From Chrysochromulina parva (lineage: Eukaryota; Haptophyta; Prymnesiales; Chrysochromulinaceae): 34,119 nucleotides of DNA. The stretch spans positions 1 to 34,119 of the forward strand of contig PJAB01000211.1 in NCBI GenBank assembly GCA_002887195.1, written 5' to 3'. Position numbers and translations under genes: made by a program. The number at the start of each line of letters is the position of its first letter. Position 1 is the first letter of the stretch. Below, one piece after another: positions 1 to 9,143 of the stretch. The notes under the pieces were generated by a model. It saw only the letters and a program-made list of their open reading frames with translations, was not told the origin of the DNA and did no database searches.

Positions 1-1
1 T

Positions 2-112
2 GCGGCGGGCCTCAAGTCGATGCAGGAGAAGGAGATCAACAACGGCCGGCTGGCCATGATCGCCATCGCGGGCATGGTCGTGCAGGAGCTTGTCTCGGGC
101 TCGAAGCTGTAA
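2..112 (+). CDS. Light-harvesting complex (fucoxanthin chlorophyll a/c-binding) protein, C-terminal fragment
   Basis: Only the last 36 codons and the TAA stop are in the window; the gene starts to the left. The fragment contains KEINNGRLAMIAIAGMVVQE, which matches the third transmembrane helix of the chlorophyll a/b and a/c binding family. In that family the Glu of the E-x-x-N-G-R motif is a chlorophyll ligand and pairs with Arg in another helix. The protein would sit in the thylakoid membrane and pass light energy to the photosystems. The short tail after the helix (LVSGSKL) is typical of chromist FCP proteins and points to a chlorophyll-c alga. Which FCP/LHC subfamily it belongs to cannot be told from the fragment. 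Its 3' end converges on the J-domain gene, with only 129 bp between the two stop codons. Confidence 0.9.
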   Translation, partial: AAGLKSMQEKEINNGRLAMIAIAGMVVQELVSGSKL

Positions 113-241
113 GCTCAATGTCCATTACTAAGCCCGTTACAGTAATACGTACCGCCTCGAGGCGTGAGAAAAATGATACGGGGGGGCTCACGCGCGCCGG
201 CGCCGCCCGAAACACGCTCCCAGAGCGGTCGAGCCTTGAGC

Positions 242-2617
242 CTACGAGACGATGCAGAAGCTCGAGCCGCCCCGCGCGTGATGGCTGCTAGGAGCCTGAG
301 GCTCCTCGATGGACGCTTCTTCTCCTGCCTCCAGGGCGGCGGCATCGCTCGCAATGAGAGCCGCAAGCTCGTCTACGGCGGTGACGCCGTCGCAGTACTG
401 CGCAGCCTCTTGCGCGCTCACACCGCGCCCCATGAGCTCGAGGAGTTGCGCCTCGCGCGCTTGCTCCTTAGCGTCCATCTCTGCGGACAGACGCAACTTC
501 CTGCCCACCTCATCGTCATCAGTGGCCGCGGGCAGAGGCACGAGCAACGGAGAGCCCGGGGGCAGCCCCGCGGGCACGAGGACTGCAAAGCGGCCGAAGG
601 GCGTGTCCATCAAGACAGACTTGCCCGCCCCTTTAGGGATACGGATGCACACCCATCGCAGCCCCGTCTCGTCTGTCCGTACATCCCCTAGGACTCCATT
701 CAAGAGAGTCGGCTCCACCACGGGGAAGACGCCGGTCGCATTGACGGCGCGGCGCGCCCACTGACGTGCAGAGAGTTCCTCGAAGGTGGCCGCCTCGACA
801 CGCCGCACGGCCTGCACGCGTGTGGAGACATCAAACGCACTCAGGCGCACTCGGACGCACTCAGGCGCACTCGGACGCACTCAGACGCACTCAGACGCAA
901 TCGATGGCAACCAGGGGCCAGCAGAGGCCAGCAGCGGCCATCAGAGGCCATCAGACCTGCTCCACTGCCTCAGGATCGTCCAAATTAGGGTCGTCCTCCT
1001 CGCCCTCCTCGTCAGCCACCTCCGGAGCCTTCGCCGCCTTCTCGGCCGCTGGATGAGACGACGCCGACGCAGCCCCCGCCCCCGCCGCCGCCGCCTGTGC
1101 CTCTTCAAACTTGCGTTGGAGAGCGGCGAGCTCGACCTGCAGCCGCAGGGCCTTCTCCTCAGCAGCTAGGGTAGCCTGACGCGCTCGCTCCTCCGCCTCC
1201 CGGACCGCCTCCGCCGCCTCCCGGCGCGCCGTCTCGGCGCCTTGCCGACGTGCGCGCTCCTCCACCTGTCGGTCTCCAGAGGGGCGAAATCAAGCGCAAT
1301 CAGTGCCAATCAAGAGCAATCAGCATGCAATCATCGCTCCTCCACCTGACGTCGCACGCGCGTCTCGATTTGATGAGGCTAGCAATCAGTCGCACTCAGC
1401 ATGCAATCAGCATGCAATCAGCATGCAATCAGCATGCAATCAGCATGCAATCATCGCTCCTCCACCTGACGTCGTACGCGCGTCTCGACCTCACGAGCTT
1501 GCTCCTCCTCTTCTTGCTGCCGCTGCTCGTGCAGCGCCACCCGCTGCTGCTCCTGCTGCTGCCGCCGTATCCGGTCCTTCTCGCGCTGCCGCCGCTGCCT
1601 CTCGCGCTCTTGGCGCAGCGCTAGCTCGGCGTCCGCTTGCTGTCGCCGCGCCTCCGCCTCCTCCTCTCGTGCCTCGTGCAGCCGCTGCTCGCGCTTGCGC
1701 ATCTCGTCGACGGCCTCGGCGGAGGCGGCGGAGGCGGCGGAGGTTGGCAACGGCTGCTGCTGCTGCTGCTGCTGCATCTCCAGCTGCTGGCGCAGCCACT
1801 CGACGCGCTGCGCCTCCCACCGACGCGCCTTCTCCTGTCGATCCTCCGCAAGCGCCGCCGCCACCGCTTCGGCATCGTCCTCGCCGACGACGCCGCCGCC
1901 CTCGCCGTCCTCGGCGCGGTCCTGGGCGCTGCCACCGTCGCCGGCGTCTGCGTCGCCCGCGTCGCCGCTGTAGCCGCCGCCGCCGCCGCCGCTCTTATCC
2001 ATGAGGAGTAGCGTCGGACCGTCCCACGCGCGCCGCCACTCGCGTCGGTGCTGCAGCCGCTCCTGCATGTCGTAACGACGCCGGCGCTCCGGATCGCTGA
2101 GCACCGAGTATGCCGTCTGCAGCGCGGTGAAGCGCTCGAGCGCCTCTTGCGGGTCGATGCCGTTGCGGTCCGCTGCGTCCGGATGGTAGCGCATCGCCAG
2201 CAGCCTGTACTGCTTCCGCAGCTGCGCCTCGGTGAAGTCCCGTGGCACGCCGAGCATCGCGTAATGCGAGGGCGTGAGGTTGACGCGAGCCGCGACGGTG
2301 CGCATCACCTCGGTGCCCGTGCGCGTCGGCCAGCGCATCCGCTCCTGGATGGTGCCAGCCGCTGTGAGGCCCCCTGAGAGAACATGGTCCAGCCCACGAG
2401 GTGGCGGATGCAGGATCGCCACCGGCGTTGTGGGCTTCGACGTGGGTCGGACATCACCGAGCTTCGCCCGTGGCCGGCGCGGGATTGGAGCTACGATGCG
2501 CTCCTGGATGCCGCCCGAAGTACTGAGGTGATGCGACATCGCGGATGTCTCGAGGGTCGGCGGCGATGTGGGCCTCGACTCGGCAAAAAAACTCTCGCGG
2601 CTAATTACATCCCTCAT
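242..2617 (-). CDS. J-domain (DnaJ/HSP40) coiled-coil protein with C-terminal CaaX prenylation box, three exons
   Basis: Proposed exons are 2617-1466, 1265-957 and 811-242, all joined in phase 0 at GT-AG sites, giving 676 aa. Residues about 115-185 form a J domain with the HPD tripeptide at 145-147, so the protein should stimulate an Hsp70 ATPase. There is no G/F-rich region and no zinc-finger CxxCxGxG, so it is a type III J protein. A Gly/Asp/Glu-rich stretch, a poly-Gln run and a long charged coiled coil (many Glu, Arg, Gln) follow and continue through exon 2. Exon 3 encodes a compact globular segment of unknown family and ends in Cys-Ile-Val-Ser-stop, a CaaX box with X = Ser that predicts farnesylation and membrane attachment. 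Alternative starts are an ATG at 2539 (MSHHLST) and one further upstream at 2824. The J domain is certain; the joining of the three exons is inferred from phase, coiled-coil continuity and splice sites. Confidence 0.8.
812..956 (-). repeat. Intron 2 of the J-protein gene, made of 10-bp tandem repeats
   Basis: This 145-bp intron runs from donor CAG|GTCTGATGG to acceptor GCGTGCAG|GCC on the minus strand. On the plus strand six 10-bp units (tcaggcgcac / tcggacgcac / tcagacgcac) lie at 841-900, followed by four units like gccatcagag at 917-956. On the coding strand most units contain CTGAT or CTGAG, which resembles the yUnAy branch-point consensus. Both arrays share the core 'gc(c/a)(a/c)TCAG'. 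The intron is in phase 0. Confidence 0.8.
1266..1465 (-). repeat. Intron 1 of the J-protein gene, 11-bp repeats plus duplicated exon/donor junction
   Basis: This 200-bp intron runs from donor CGTCAG|GTGGAGG to acceptor CGACAG|GTGGAGG, phase 0. The 13 bases from AG through GTGGAGGAGCG are the same at donor and acceptor, like a target-site or tandem duplication. The plus-strand unit catgcaatcag (11 bp) is repeated about five times at 1399-1453, with degenerate relatives at 1290-1330. Splicing is needed for the protein: read-through meets TGA four codons past the donor. Confidence 0.8.
1321..1487. repeat. Direct repeat pair, 47 bp, 120 bp apart, spanning an exon/intron border
   Basis: Bases 1321-1367 and 1441-1487 are identical except for one C/T difference at 1355/1475. 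The right copy contains the end of the first coding exon, its GT donor and the first intron bases. The left copy lies inside the intron and so carries a second, decoy exon end and donor. Weaker similarity continues for about 18 bases into the exon side. Confidence 0.9.
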
Positions 2618-3116
2618 CAAGGGGGCGCAAGCTAGAGCAGGGTCGATCCGCGCCCGCGGCCTGGGTGGTCTTGCCAGCGACCGAGCACCGACGGTCCACC
2701 TCCACGCCGGGGCCTCCGCCTCCGCACGGCGTATGTGCCCGTGATGTGGGGCCAAGTCGGTCGCTCCCAAGAAGTGTGCGCAGACAGAAGATTGGATATT
2801 GGTGCAGACACGTTCATATTTCACACGCGCAGGGGCGCCCCTCGCCTCCAGCCACCGAGAGCGGTGTTTTGCAGTCCCGGTGCATCACGCCCTATGCCCC
2901 GCATGTTCTCGTCGTTTATCTCGTGACCCATCATCTCTCCACTTACCTCCTCCGCCCCATGGTGAGAGCCAGCGTCACGCACCATGGTAGTAGCGCCAGC
3001 TCCTTGACGGCGCGGGCGGCCATGCGCGTGCGCATGCTCGAGGCCGCAACCTCGCCAACGCCCCTGCCTCACCGGCGGCGCGCTCGCGATGCCGCGTCGG
3101 CGCGGCACTGGCCAGC
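2618..3116. other. Intergenic region with uncertain 5' part of the J-protein gene
   Basis: This 499-bp stretch lies between the chosen J-protein start and the stop of the phosphate carrier gene, both on the minus strand. The J-protein frame stays open to an ATG at 2824, so part of this may be N-terminal coding sequence or 5' UTR. I see no other gene, RNA or repeat here. Confidence 0.5.
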
Positions 3117-4355
3117 TTAGTGGTGGCTCGGGTCGTGGAAGTGGAACTTCTTGGCACCAACGGCGTTCATGACGACGTCGAAGACGCCGAACTGGCCGGC
3201 GGTGAGGGTGCCGATCATGATGCAGCGAGCGGCGAGGCCCGTCGTGCACAGGTTGACCAGGCCGAGCTCGGCCGCGATGTTGCCCATACGCGAGAACATG
3301 CCGCCCTTGCCGCCCGCGCCGCCCTTGTTCATCTTCGAGAGGAGGGTGTCGGCCGGGTGCGAGATGATGGCCGAGACGACGCCCGCGATGACGCCCGACG
3401 CCAGGGAGACAGACACCTTGCCCGACTCGCTGGTCGGCTTGCCAACGACTTCGACAATCTTCTCCGCGGAGAGGCCCTGCACAAGGAACTTGGCCATCGT
3501 GTACGGCACCTGCTTGAAGAGGATGGGGACGAAGCCCGAGTAGAAGGCCGTGACGAAACCCATCTCCGAAGACATGCGCTTCGCAGTCGCCATGAGCGAA
3601 GGCGCGTAGTCGGGCTGCGACACGAGACGAATGCGGCACGCCTCGTACCTGCGCGTGTAGAAAAGGTCGGGGAGGGGAGATAAGGGGAGATAAGGGGGGC
3701 GGCAGGCGGTCGGTTTCAGAGCGGGGCCAAGCGGGAGGCGTGTGCGCAGCGGCGCGGGCAAAGGGGGCGGGGAGAGGGGGAGGAGGGGGAAGGGGCAAGG
3801 GGTGGGGGATGCCCGGCGCACGAAGTTCGGGGCCTTGTGGGGGAGCGGGGATGGGGCCACTCACGGGCAGAGGAAGATGTCGGCGATGAACTCGGCGATA
3901 GCCGCGGACGCGAGGTAGATGGAGGTGCGGCTGTTCCACGCCGCCTGCTCGCCCATCGAGCTGCAGAAGTAGATCTTGAAGAACTCCACACCGCCGAACT
4001 TGAACCAGCCCTGAATGAAGTAGCCCTGCGCCGTCGGGCCAAGACCCGTGAGGAGCGCGCCAGCGCCCTCACTGGCGATGATCTGGCGGAAGCCGCCGAT
4101 GAAGCCCTGGTTGTACTTGACCGGGTCAAGCTGGATGCGCGTCTTGACGACGTCGACGGGCGTGAGCGCGCCGTGGGTGATCGAGCAGCAAATGCCGCCG
4201 GCGAGTGCACCGGAGAGGAAGTACTTGACGTCGAAGGGACCCTGGCCCATGATCTTGCCATCGCCGGCCGAGGCCTTCGAGGCGGCCGCCGACGACTTGA
4301 GGGCACCGAAGAGGCCGAGGCCGGAGTTCACACCCGAGAAACCGAAGAGCGGCAT
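3117..4355 (-). CDS. Mitochondrial phosphate carrier (SLC25A3/PiC/Mir1 type), two exons
   Basis: Exons 4355-3865 and 3648-3117 join to 340 aa; the split codon completes Pro164. This SLC25 family carrier imports inorganic phosphate with H+ across the mitochondrial inner membrane for ATP synthesis. The three mitochondrial carrier repeats each show the P-x-[DE]-x-x-[KR] signature: TPVDVVKTR (65-73), PYEACR (164-169, rebuilt exactly by the splice) and SHPADTLLSK (260-269). The segment GPTAQGYFIQGWFKFGGVEF, together with MAKFLVQGLS (215-224), is characteristic of phosphate carriers rather than ADP/ATP or dicarboxylate carriers. An in-frame upstream extension exists, but ATG 4355 gives the usual short N-terminus. 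The poly-His-like end (HFHDPSHH) is not part of the family core. Family assignment is firm. Confidence 0.93.
3649..3864 (-). other. Phosphate carrier intron
   Basis: This 216-bp intron runs from donor CTGCCC|GTGAGTGG to acceptor ACGCGCAG|GTACG on the minus strand. It is strongly pyrimidine-rich on the coding strand (long CCCCTTCCCC-type runs) and lacks the 10-11 bp repeats found in the J-protein and NKAP introns. Confidence 0.85.
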
Positions 4356-4862
4356 AACAAAAACTGCACACGGCGCGGGGTGGGGGCAACTGTCGTGTTG
4401 AGCGGCTTGATCAATCGCCACTGGAGGTGACGTTCGGGAGTCAGGCCACGAACACCACAGCGCACGCGTCTACGCCGCCGATGGGCGTCGCGAGCCCTGC
4501 GAATGCGCGCTTCATCGCGCAAGTTCCGTGTATCGCATCGCACCTTTTGCGCTGGTGCGAAGCTGCTGCCACGCAGCGATGAGACCTTTTTTTCACATTC
4601 ACGATTACGGTCGGATACAACGTGGGGAGCCGGGATGCACACGGGACACACGGGGAAACATGGGCACACGGATCACACAGACGAACCTCACAGCCACGCA
4701 TCCCAACCCACCTATAACGCACCCGCAACGCTTGATTACCGTACGCGGCGTGTGTACGCCTACCGCGGCTCCGCGGGCCGCCGGGAAGAGTTATTTTGTT
4801 AATTATTTTGTGGCGCTGGGCCAAACCCACGCTCCGACCGTACACACATATTTCCATTTTCC
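4356..4862. other. Intergenic region, promoter side of the phosphate carrier gene
   Basis: This 507-bp stretch lies between the phosphate carrier start and the stop of the next minus-strand gene. It contains a run of related 'acacgg/acacac' words around 4635-4680 and an AT-richer patch at 4790-4860. No convincing ORF, TATA box or RNA gene was found. Confidence 0.5.
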
Positions 4863-6173
4863 TCAGAAGAGCCAATTAAACATGTGCTGCTGCAGCAAGG
4901 AGCCTCTGGCAAGCAAGTCGCGATACGGCGATCGTGCGAATTCTCCGCTCCGTCGTCGTTTGCGACGCCGATCTAGAGCCGGGTGATGTGCTGCTCTTCG
5001 TGCCGTCTGCTCCTCGCCGGGCGTCGGCACTCCAGCGCCACTCACCTCTCCCGCAGCCTCGCCTCCGACCTCTCCGGCAGCAGCCTCTCCAGAAGTATGC
5101 GATGCAAGAGGCTCATCGACACCGTCTGACGTGTCGTCCTCTAGAAGAGGTGCAAAAGGCGAAGCGCTCGCATCCCCAGCCTCCAATGATGGGGCCTTGT
5201 GCGCAGCATGCGGCTCCTCCACAGCGCACATCTCTGCGACATCCTGAGCCTGCTCCGCAGCGGCGGCTTCCACAAGACTGGTAGCGCTCAGGACGGCGAT
5301 TGTAGCGGCGGGCGCCTCGGAATGCACCGCTCCCAATGCATGCACCGCTCCCAACGCCTCATCCAATGCATGCACCACGACCATGCTTGATTGTGCGGCC
5401 TCGGAATGCACCGCTCCCAATGCATGCACCGCTCCCACATGGTCCAGACTCCACTCCAATGCTTCGCCGACATCTTCGTCGTCGTCGTGGCCGATGCCAA
5501 GCGCGGTCGGCGCGGTCGGCGCGGTCGGCGCCGTCGGCGCCGTCGGCGCCGTCGGTGCACCCGTGGCTTGCGGAGGTGGCTCGACGGCTGGCACGGCGGA
5601 TGCACTTGGAGGGCACGCGGGCAGCTCGACAGGCAACAATGTGGCCGCCGCAACAAACTCCCGAAGTCCCAGGCGGCATGCTGGCAGCTCGGCGGGCGGC
5701 GAAGCCGCCACCGCCACAAACTCCCTAACGAGCAAGTCAGTCGTGGCGTCACTCTTCCGTGCGAGAGCGAGCAGCAAGGGCGGCTCTGGATTCTGCCGCA
5801 GGATTCGTCCCGTCGCCCGTGTCGATACCTGGGCATGTAGCTGTGCAAGTAATGTAGCCGCTCGACCGATGGACGCTAAGCACGTGAGCGCAAACGGCAT
5901 AAAGTAGGTCATCGCGAGCTGATGGCGCAGCAAGGCGAACGGCGCAGGCAGCGCATGAAGCGCGCGCTCGATGGCGGCGACCGCTGCTTCGGCACCGCCG
6001 ATCGGTGCGAGCCCCGACGGCTTGCAGCATGTGTGAGCCTCGACCATTCGTCGGTGCGCCAGCCGCAGCCTCTGAAAGTAAAGTGCGCGGTGGTGCTGCT
6101 GACGGCTCACCGTGACCACGCGACCAAGGAATGCCAGCTCATCCCCGAGCTCAGATGCGTCGCTGGATGGCAT
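4863..6173 (-). CDS. RMP1/NEPRO-like protein (possible RNase MRP-associated nucleolar protein)
   Basis: Protein of 436 aa. The first ~120 residues look like the RMP1/NEPRO N-terminal fold: an acidic helix (SELGDELAFLGRVV), then a QHHRALYFQRLRLAHRRM segment that resembles the family's N-Q-H-R-x-x-x-(Y/W)-(F/W) region, then a hydrophobic helix LAMTYFMPFALTCLASIGRA like the family's second block. The C-terminus carries a basic patch (DRRRKRRRSGE) expected of a nucleolar protein. The rest is low complexity: seven Ala-Pro-Thr units and two copies of a GAVHALGAVHSEA segment. In yeast and animals these proteins act in RNase MRP/pre-rRNA processing; that role here is inference from weak similarity. 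The start ATG at 6173 is the first true ATG of the frame. A generic algal protein of unknown function remains possible. Confidence 0.5.
   Translation of the reverse strand: MPSSDASELGDELAFLGRVVTVSRQQHHRALYFQRLRLAHRRMVEAHTCCKPSGLAPIGGAEAAVAAIERALHALPAPFALLRHQLAMTYFMPFALTCLASIGRAATLLAQLHAQVSTRATGRILRQNPEPPLLLALARKSDATTDLLVREFVAVAASPPAELPACRLGLREFVAAATLLPVELPACPPSASAVPAVEPPPQATGAPTAPTAPTAPTAPTAPTALGIGHDDDEDVGEALEWSLDHVGAVHALGAVHSEAAQSSMVVVHALDEALGAVHALGAVHSEAPAATIAVLSATSLVEAAAAEQAQDVAEMCAVEEPHAAHKAPSLEAGDASASPFAPLLEDDTSDGVDEPLASHTSGEAAAGEVGGEAAGEVSGAGVPTPGEEQTARRAAHHPALDRRRKRRRSGEFARSPYRDLLARGSLLQQHMFNWLF
5315..5437. repeat. 39-bp coding direct repeat
   Basis: Bases 5315-5353 and 5399-5437 are identical (cctcggaatgcaccgctccc and following), 84 bp apart. 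They encode the duplicated Gly-Ala-Val-His-Ala-Leu/Gly-Ala-Val-His-Ser-Glu-Ala segments in the RMP1/NEPRO-like protein. The embedded element aatgcatgcacc also recurs between the copies. Confidence 0.9.
5501..5560. repeat. 9-bp coding minisatellite (Ala-Pro-Thr units)
   Basis: Tandem 9-bp units, cggtcggcg changing to ccgtcggcg, encode consecutive Ala-Pro-Thr triplets on the minus strand. The copy number is an obvious site of length polymorphism. Confidence 0.85.
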
Positions 6174-6430
6174 CGAATGGTCTGCTGAGGGCAAGTGGGG
6201 GTGCTCGCATGCAGTGCACCGAAGATCGTCAGGAACCCGCCGTCGAGACGGCCCGCAAAACGGTTTGCGGACGGTCCTGCAGTCGACGTCGCTCGGCTTG
6301 GAGGGGCCCGAGCCGCCGAGCGTTCATACGCGACGCCCCAGGGCGTTCACACTGCATGACACTGGCGATAGACACAGACCACTTTCTTCCACACTAAGTC
6401 ACATGTTTCCCGCGCGTTCACTCCTGTAAT

Positions 6431-8509
6431 TCATCTGAGACCATCCGTGGACGGGCTCTCAGCACCCCTCCAGACAGGTTTAATTGGTCGACGGGGGCTC
6501 AATTCATCCAAACGGCGCCAAACAGACCCGATCGGGGGTTGGGTCGGCACCTGCTTGACGTCGGCCAGGTTCTGGCCGTTGCGGGCCCACGTGACCCCCG
6601 GAGCCTCAGATGCTGATCGACGCAGAGCCTTGGGGCTCCCCGGAACTTCCGAGGCCTTGGGTATGAACACGGACGTGTGCGCCAGCGCCGGGTACCCAGA
6701 GTCTGAGCCCCGGAAGTCGCCGCGCTCGTCCGGCTTGGCCACCTGTTCCCAATACTCCTTACGCGGGCCCCGAGTGGCGAGGGTATCGAGGATCGACTCG
6801 GGCGGCGGCCCTTGCGAGTGCAAGAGCACGCCGTACGGCCGACCCGCCACGCCCATCTGCGCGCCCGCCTGTATCCGTTGGACAGCCGCCGCTCCGCCCC
6901 GCCACGGCCGAGGTGTCCCAACGGCCGGGTCGGTCCGAGGCGAGGGTCCCCACGCCTGCGGCCCCGCGCGGCCACGTGCACGCACGGCGGCGGCGACGGC
7001 GCGGGCGCGGGCGCGGTGCGTGGGTGCATGAAGGTCGCCGCCAGCGCCCATCGCCTCCTCCGCCGAAAGCTCCGCCTCCGCCGTAGCCACTCGCACGTCG
7101 CGGACTCGCAGCTCGGGCGGCAGCACACCGGTAAACTTGGCCAGGTAGTCGGGGAGTCGTTCGTAACCGCCGCCCACGCGCACCGCATGCGCCCCTTTGC
7201 CCTTCTCGTCGCTCATGCGCTTGAGCTCGATCAACAGCTTCACCAGAGAGTCTCGCTCCTCTCTGAGCGCCTCCCACTCCGCCGGCGAGCCCATCGCTGA
7301 GGGTAACGGCGCGCCGCCGAGCCGCGGCTGGGCCGCCGGCCCCTGTGCGAGCTCGCGCGCGTGCTCGCGCAGTCGGCTCGCCTCCTCCTGCGAGCGCGCG
7401 CACTCCGCAGCCAGGATCTCCTGGTTCTGCTGCCCTTTGGCCAGCTCGTCCCGAGTCGCCTCGAGGGACATCGAGAGGGAGAGCGCCAGTCCTCGAGCGT
7501 CCTCCGCAGCCTCGTGCGCTGAACGCTCTTTCTCACGCGCCTCCTCGACGGCCTCGTGCAACTGGCGCAGCTGTGACTCTTGCACGATGCACCGCGCGTC
7601 CGCCGCCGCCGCCGCGCGCTGCGCGTGCACCACCGCTTCCCGCATCTCCGAGAGCTCGAGGGAGGAGATATCCTGCCGACGCGCCGCCGCCTCCGAGGCG
7701 GCGGACGCGCGCGCGAGGCTCGAGGCCGCGTAGTCGTCGCGCCGCCCGATGTCGGCATCGACGGCCACGATGCCAAAGGCCGCCGCGCGCGCCACGGCCT
7801 CGGCTTTCACCACCGCCTCGCGCGCGTCTGCGAGCTGCTTCTCGTAGTGCATGGCGAGCGCGCGCATGGCCCGCACGGTCCAGGTCGGCGGCGCCTGACG
7901 ACCCGCCGCGTGGTGGATGAGCAGCCGGTCGATGTGCGAGCTGGCCGCCCCGGAGAGCGCCTCGGTGGCCGCCCCGGAGAGCGCATCGGCCGGCCGCGCC
8001 TGGAACGGCGAGGGCGGCCGCGGCGGCCTCGGCGGCGCCTGCTGCTGCTGCTGCTGCTGCTTCTGCCTTGCGCTAGCAAGGTGTTTCTCGAACTCGATGT
8101 TGGCCCTCGAAGCCGATACGGCCGCATAACTTTCCCTCTCCCTCTCGGTAGCAAGCGCATTTGCGCGCCACTTTTCTGACGGGTCGAGCTCCTCGGCGAT
8201 CGTGGCGAAGGTTGCCGCCGAGGACGAGCGGCCGAGGCCGAGGCCGCCGGGTTGGCCGCCACCGCTTTGGCCGCGTTGCTGGTACGGAGCGTTGTGCAGC
8301 GCGGGCTGCGACTGCGAGGGCGCACTGCGCAGTCCGGGTTCGAGCGGCGGGTCAGCCGGTCGTCGCGCTGCGAGTGAGAGGTGCGGCTGCGAGTGCGAGG
8401 TGCGCAGCATGTGGCCGGTGGGTTGCCGCGATGGGGAGGAGTTTGACGGGGTGCGCGAGAGAGCAAAGTATTTCAAACTTCCGAGCATCGCACCTCTCGA
8501 GCCTCCCAT
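6431..8509 (-). CDS. Long coiled-coil protein, function unknown
   Basis: A single exon encodes 692 aa from the first true ATG at 8509. The N-terminal ~110 residues are Ser/Pro/Gln-rich with a poly-Gln run and a proline-rich stretch. The middle (roughly residues 220-440) is a long Ala/Glu/Arg/Gln coiled coil, including the segment EAVEEAREKERSAHEAAEDA. The C-terminal third is Gly/Pro/Arg-rich with short conserved-looking patches (GYERLPDYLAKFTGVLPPELR, split here by no intron). The protein begins Met-Gly-Gly-Ser-Arg-Gly, which could be an N-myristoylation site, though the context is not ideal. No enzyme motif is visible. It shares a 376-bp divergent upstream region with the COX7c-like gene. 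It may be a cytoskeletal or ciliary scaffold, but nothing in the sequence proves this. Confidence 0.7.
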   Translation of the reverse strand: MGGSRGAMLGSLKYFALSRTPSNSSPSRQPTGHMLRTSHSQPHLSLAARRPADPPLEPGLRSAPSQSQPALHNAPYQQRGQSGGGQPGGLGLGRSSSAATFATIAEELDPSEKWRANALATERERESYAAVSASRANIEFEKHLASARQKQQQQQQQAPPRPPRPPSPFQARPADALSGAATEALSGAASSHIDRLLIHHAAGRQAPPTWTVRAMRALAMHYEKQLADAREAVVKAEAVARAAAFGIVAVDADIGRRDDYAASSLARASAASEAAARRQDISSLELSEMREAVVHAQRAAAAADARCIVQESQLRQLHEAVEEAREKERSAHEAAEDARGLALSLSMSLEATRDELAKGQQNQEILAAECARSQEEASRLREHARELAQGPAAQPRLGGAPLPSAMGSPAEWEALREERDSLVKLLIELKRMSDEKGKGAHAVRVGGGYERLPDYLAKFTGVLPPELRVRDVRVATAEAELSAEEAMGAGGDLHAPTHRARARAVAAAVRARGRAGPQAWGPSPRTDPAVGTPRPWRGGAAAVQRIQAGAQMGVAGRPYGVLLHSQGPPPESILDTLATRGPRKEYWEQVAKPDERGDFRGSDSGYPALAHTSVFIPKASEVPGSPKALRRSASEAPGVTWARNGQNLADVKQVPTQPPIGSVWRRLDELSPRRPIKPVWRGAESPSTDGLR

Positions 8510-8885
8510 GAGGTGTCTTGAATGTCCAGACGAGTTTCGTTCCGATTGGGACGACAATCAACCTAAGAAAAGGACCCATGCAGCTCAGGTGTGTTCTTGC
8601 TGCCCCTGCTGCGCGCCTCGCGCTCCCTGTCGGGCCTGACGGGGGCGCGTGCGGCCGCTGTGGAGTGGCGGTGGCCATCAGCTCGTCGGAAGCCCCGCCG
8701 CCCACGATCGACACACATGCAGGCGAGCCGCGTGGAAGTCGCCGCCGCTTCTGTAGTGACTTCAACAACTGCGCCTCCCAGCCGGAGGCAGCGGCGACAG
8801 CTCGCCAGCTCCGCCACGCGCAAAAGTCCTGTGCAAGCACCATGAGCCACGCCGCCGCCCACCCAATCGCGCGCTCGTGCCTTGC
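8510..8885. promoter_or_regulatory. Divergent intergenic region (coiled-coil gene / COX7c-like gene)
   Basis: This 376-bp stretch separates two start codons on opposite strands, so it should hold both promoters and 5' UTRs. Several overlapping frames stay open because of GC bias but none has a recognisable protein. No TATA box was seen. Confidence 0.5.
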
Positions 8886-9143
8886 ATGCTCACAAGCTGC
8901 TCGACCGCCCTGGTGCTCAGGTCATCGGCTCTCAAGCTGTCGCAGCGCCTTGCGGCGCGCGGCTCGGGCGCGGGCATGGGAGGCGGCGGCCACGCCAACA
9001 ACCCCACCTTCATGTTCCAGGCCGACTGGCAGAAGAACAAGTGGAAGGGCGCTGTCTTCGTCCTCTCGGTTGTTGGCCTCGGCACCTACCTCCCCTGGTT
9101 CTGCCTCTCCTTCGCGCAGCGCAAGGCTGGCGTGTGGAAGTAA
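8886..9143 (+). CDS. Small single-span mitochondrial protein, cytochrome c oxidase subunit VIIc-like
   Basis: Protein of 85 aa. Residues 1-30 form an Arg/Ser/Ala/Leu-rich, acid-free presequence suited to mitochondrial import. After a Gly-rich hinge comes a short hydrophilic segment, W-Q-K-N-K-W-K, then one transmembrane helix (about 55-76, with a Pro-Trp-Phe bend) and a basic tail. The order 'K-W-K-G/hydrophobic helix/PF-like kink/basic end' fits COX7c, the small subunit of complex IV in the inner membrane. The match is by architecture and a few residues only, so another small respiratory subunit is possible. The ATG at 8886 gives the presequence; an earlier ATG at 8842 is out of frame. Confidence 0.55.
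   Translation: MLTSCSTALVLRSSALKLSQRLAARGSGAGMGGGGHANNPTFMFQADWQKNKWKGAVFVLSVVGLGTYLPWFCLSFAQRKAGVWK

Noticed and set aside
1381..1450. CRISPR-like array (repeated catgcaatcag)
   Set aside because: Units are 11 bp, directly adjacent with no unique spacers, and lie inside a spliceosomal intron of a eukaryotic gene.
1303..2004. 233-aa plus-strand Ala/Arg/Pro-rich frame
   Set aside because: It runs across the repeat intron and the coiled-coil exon of the J-protein gene in antisense; it is a GC-driven open frame.
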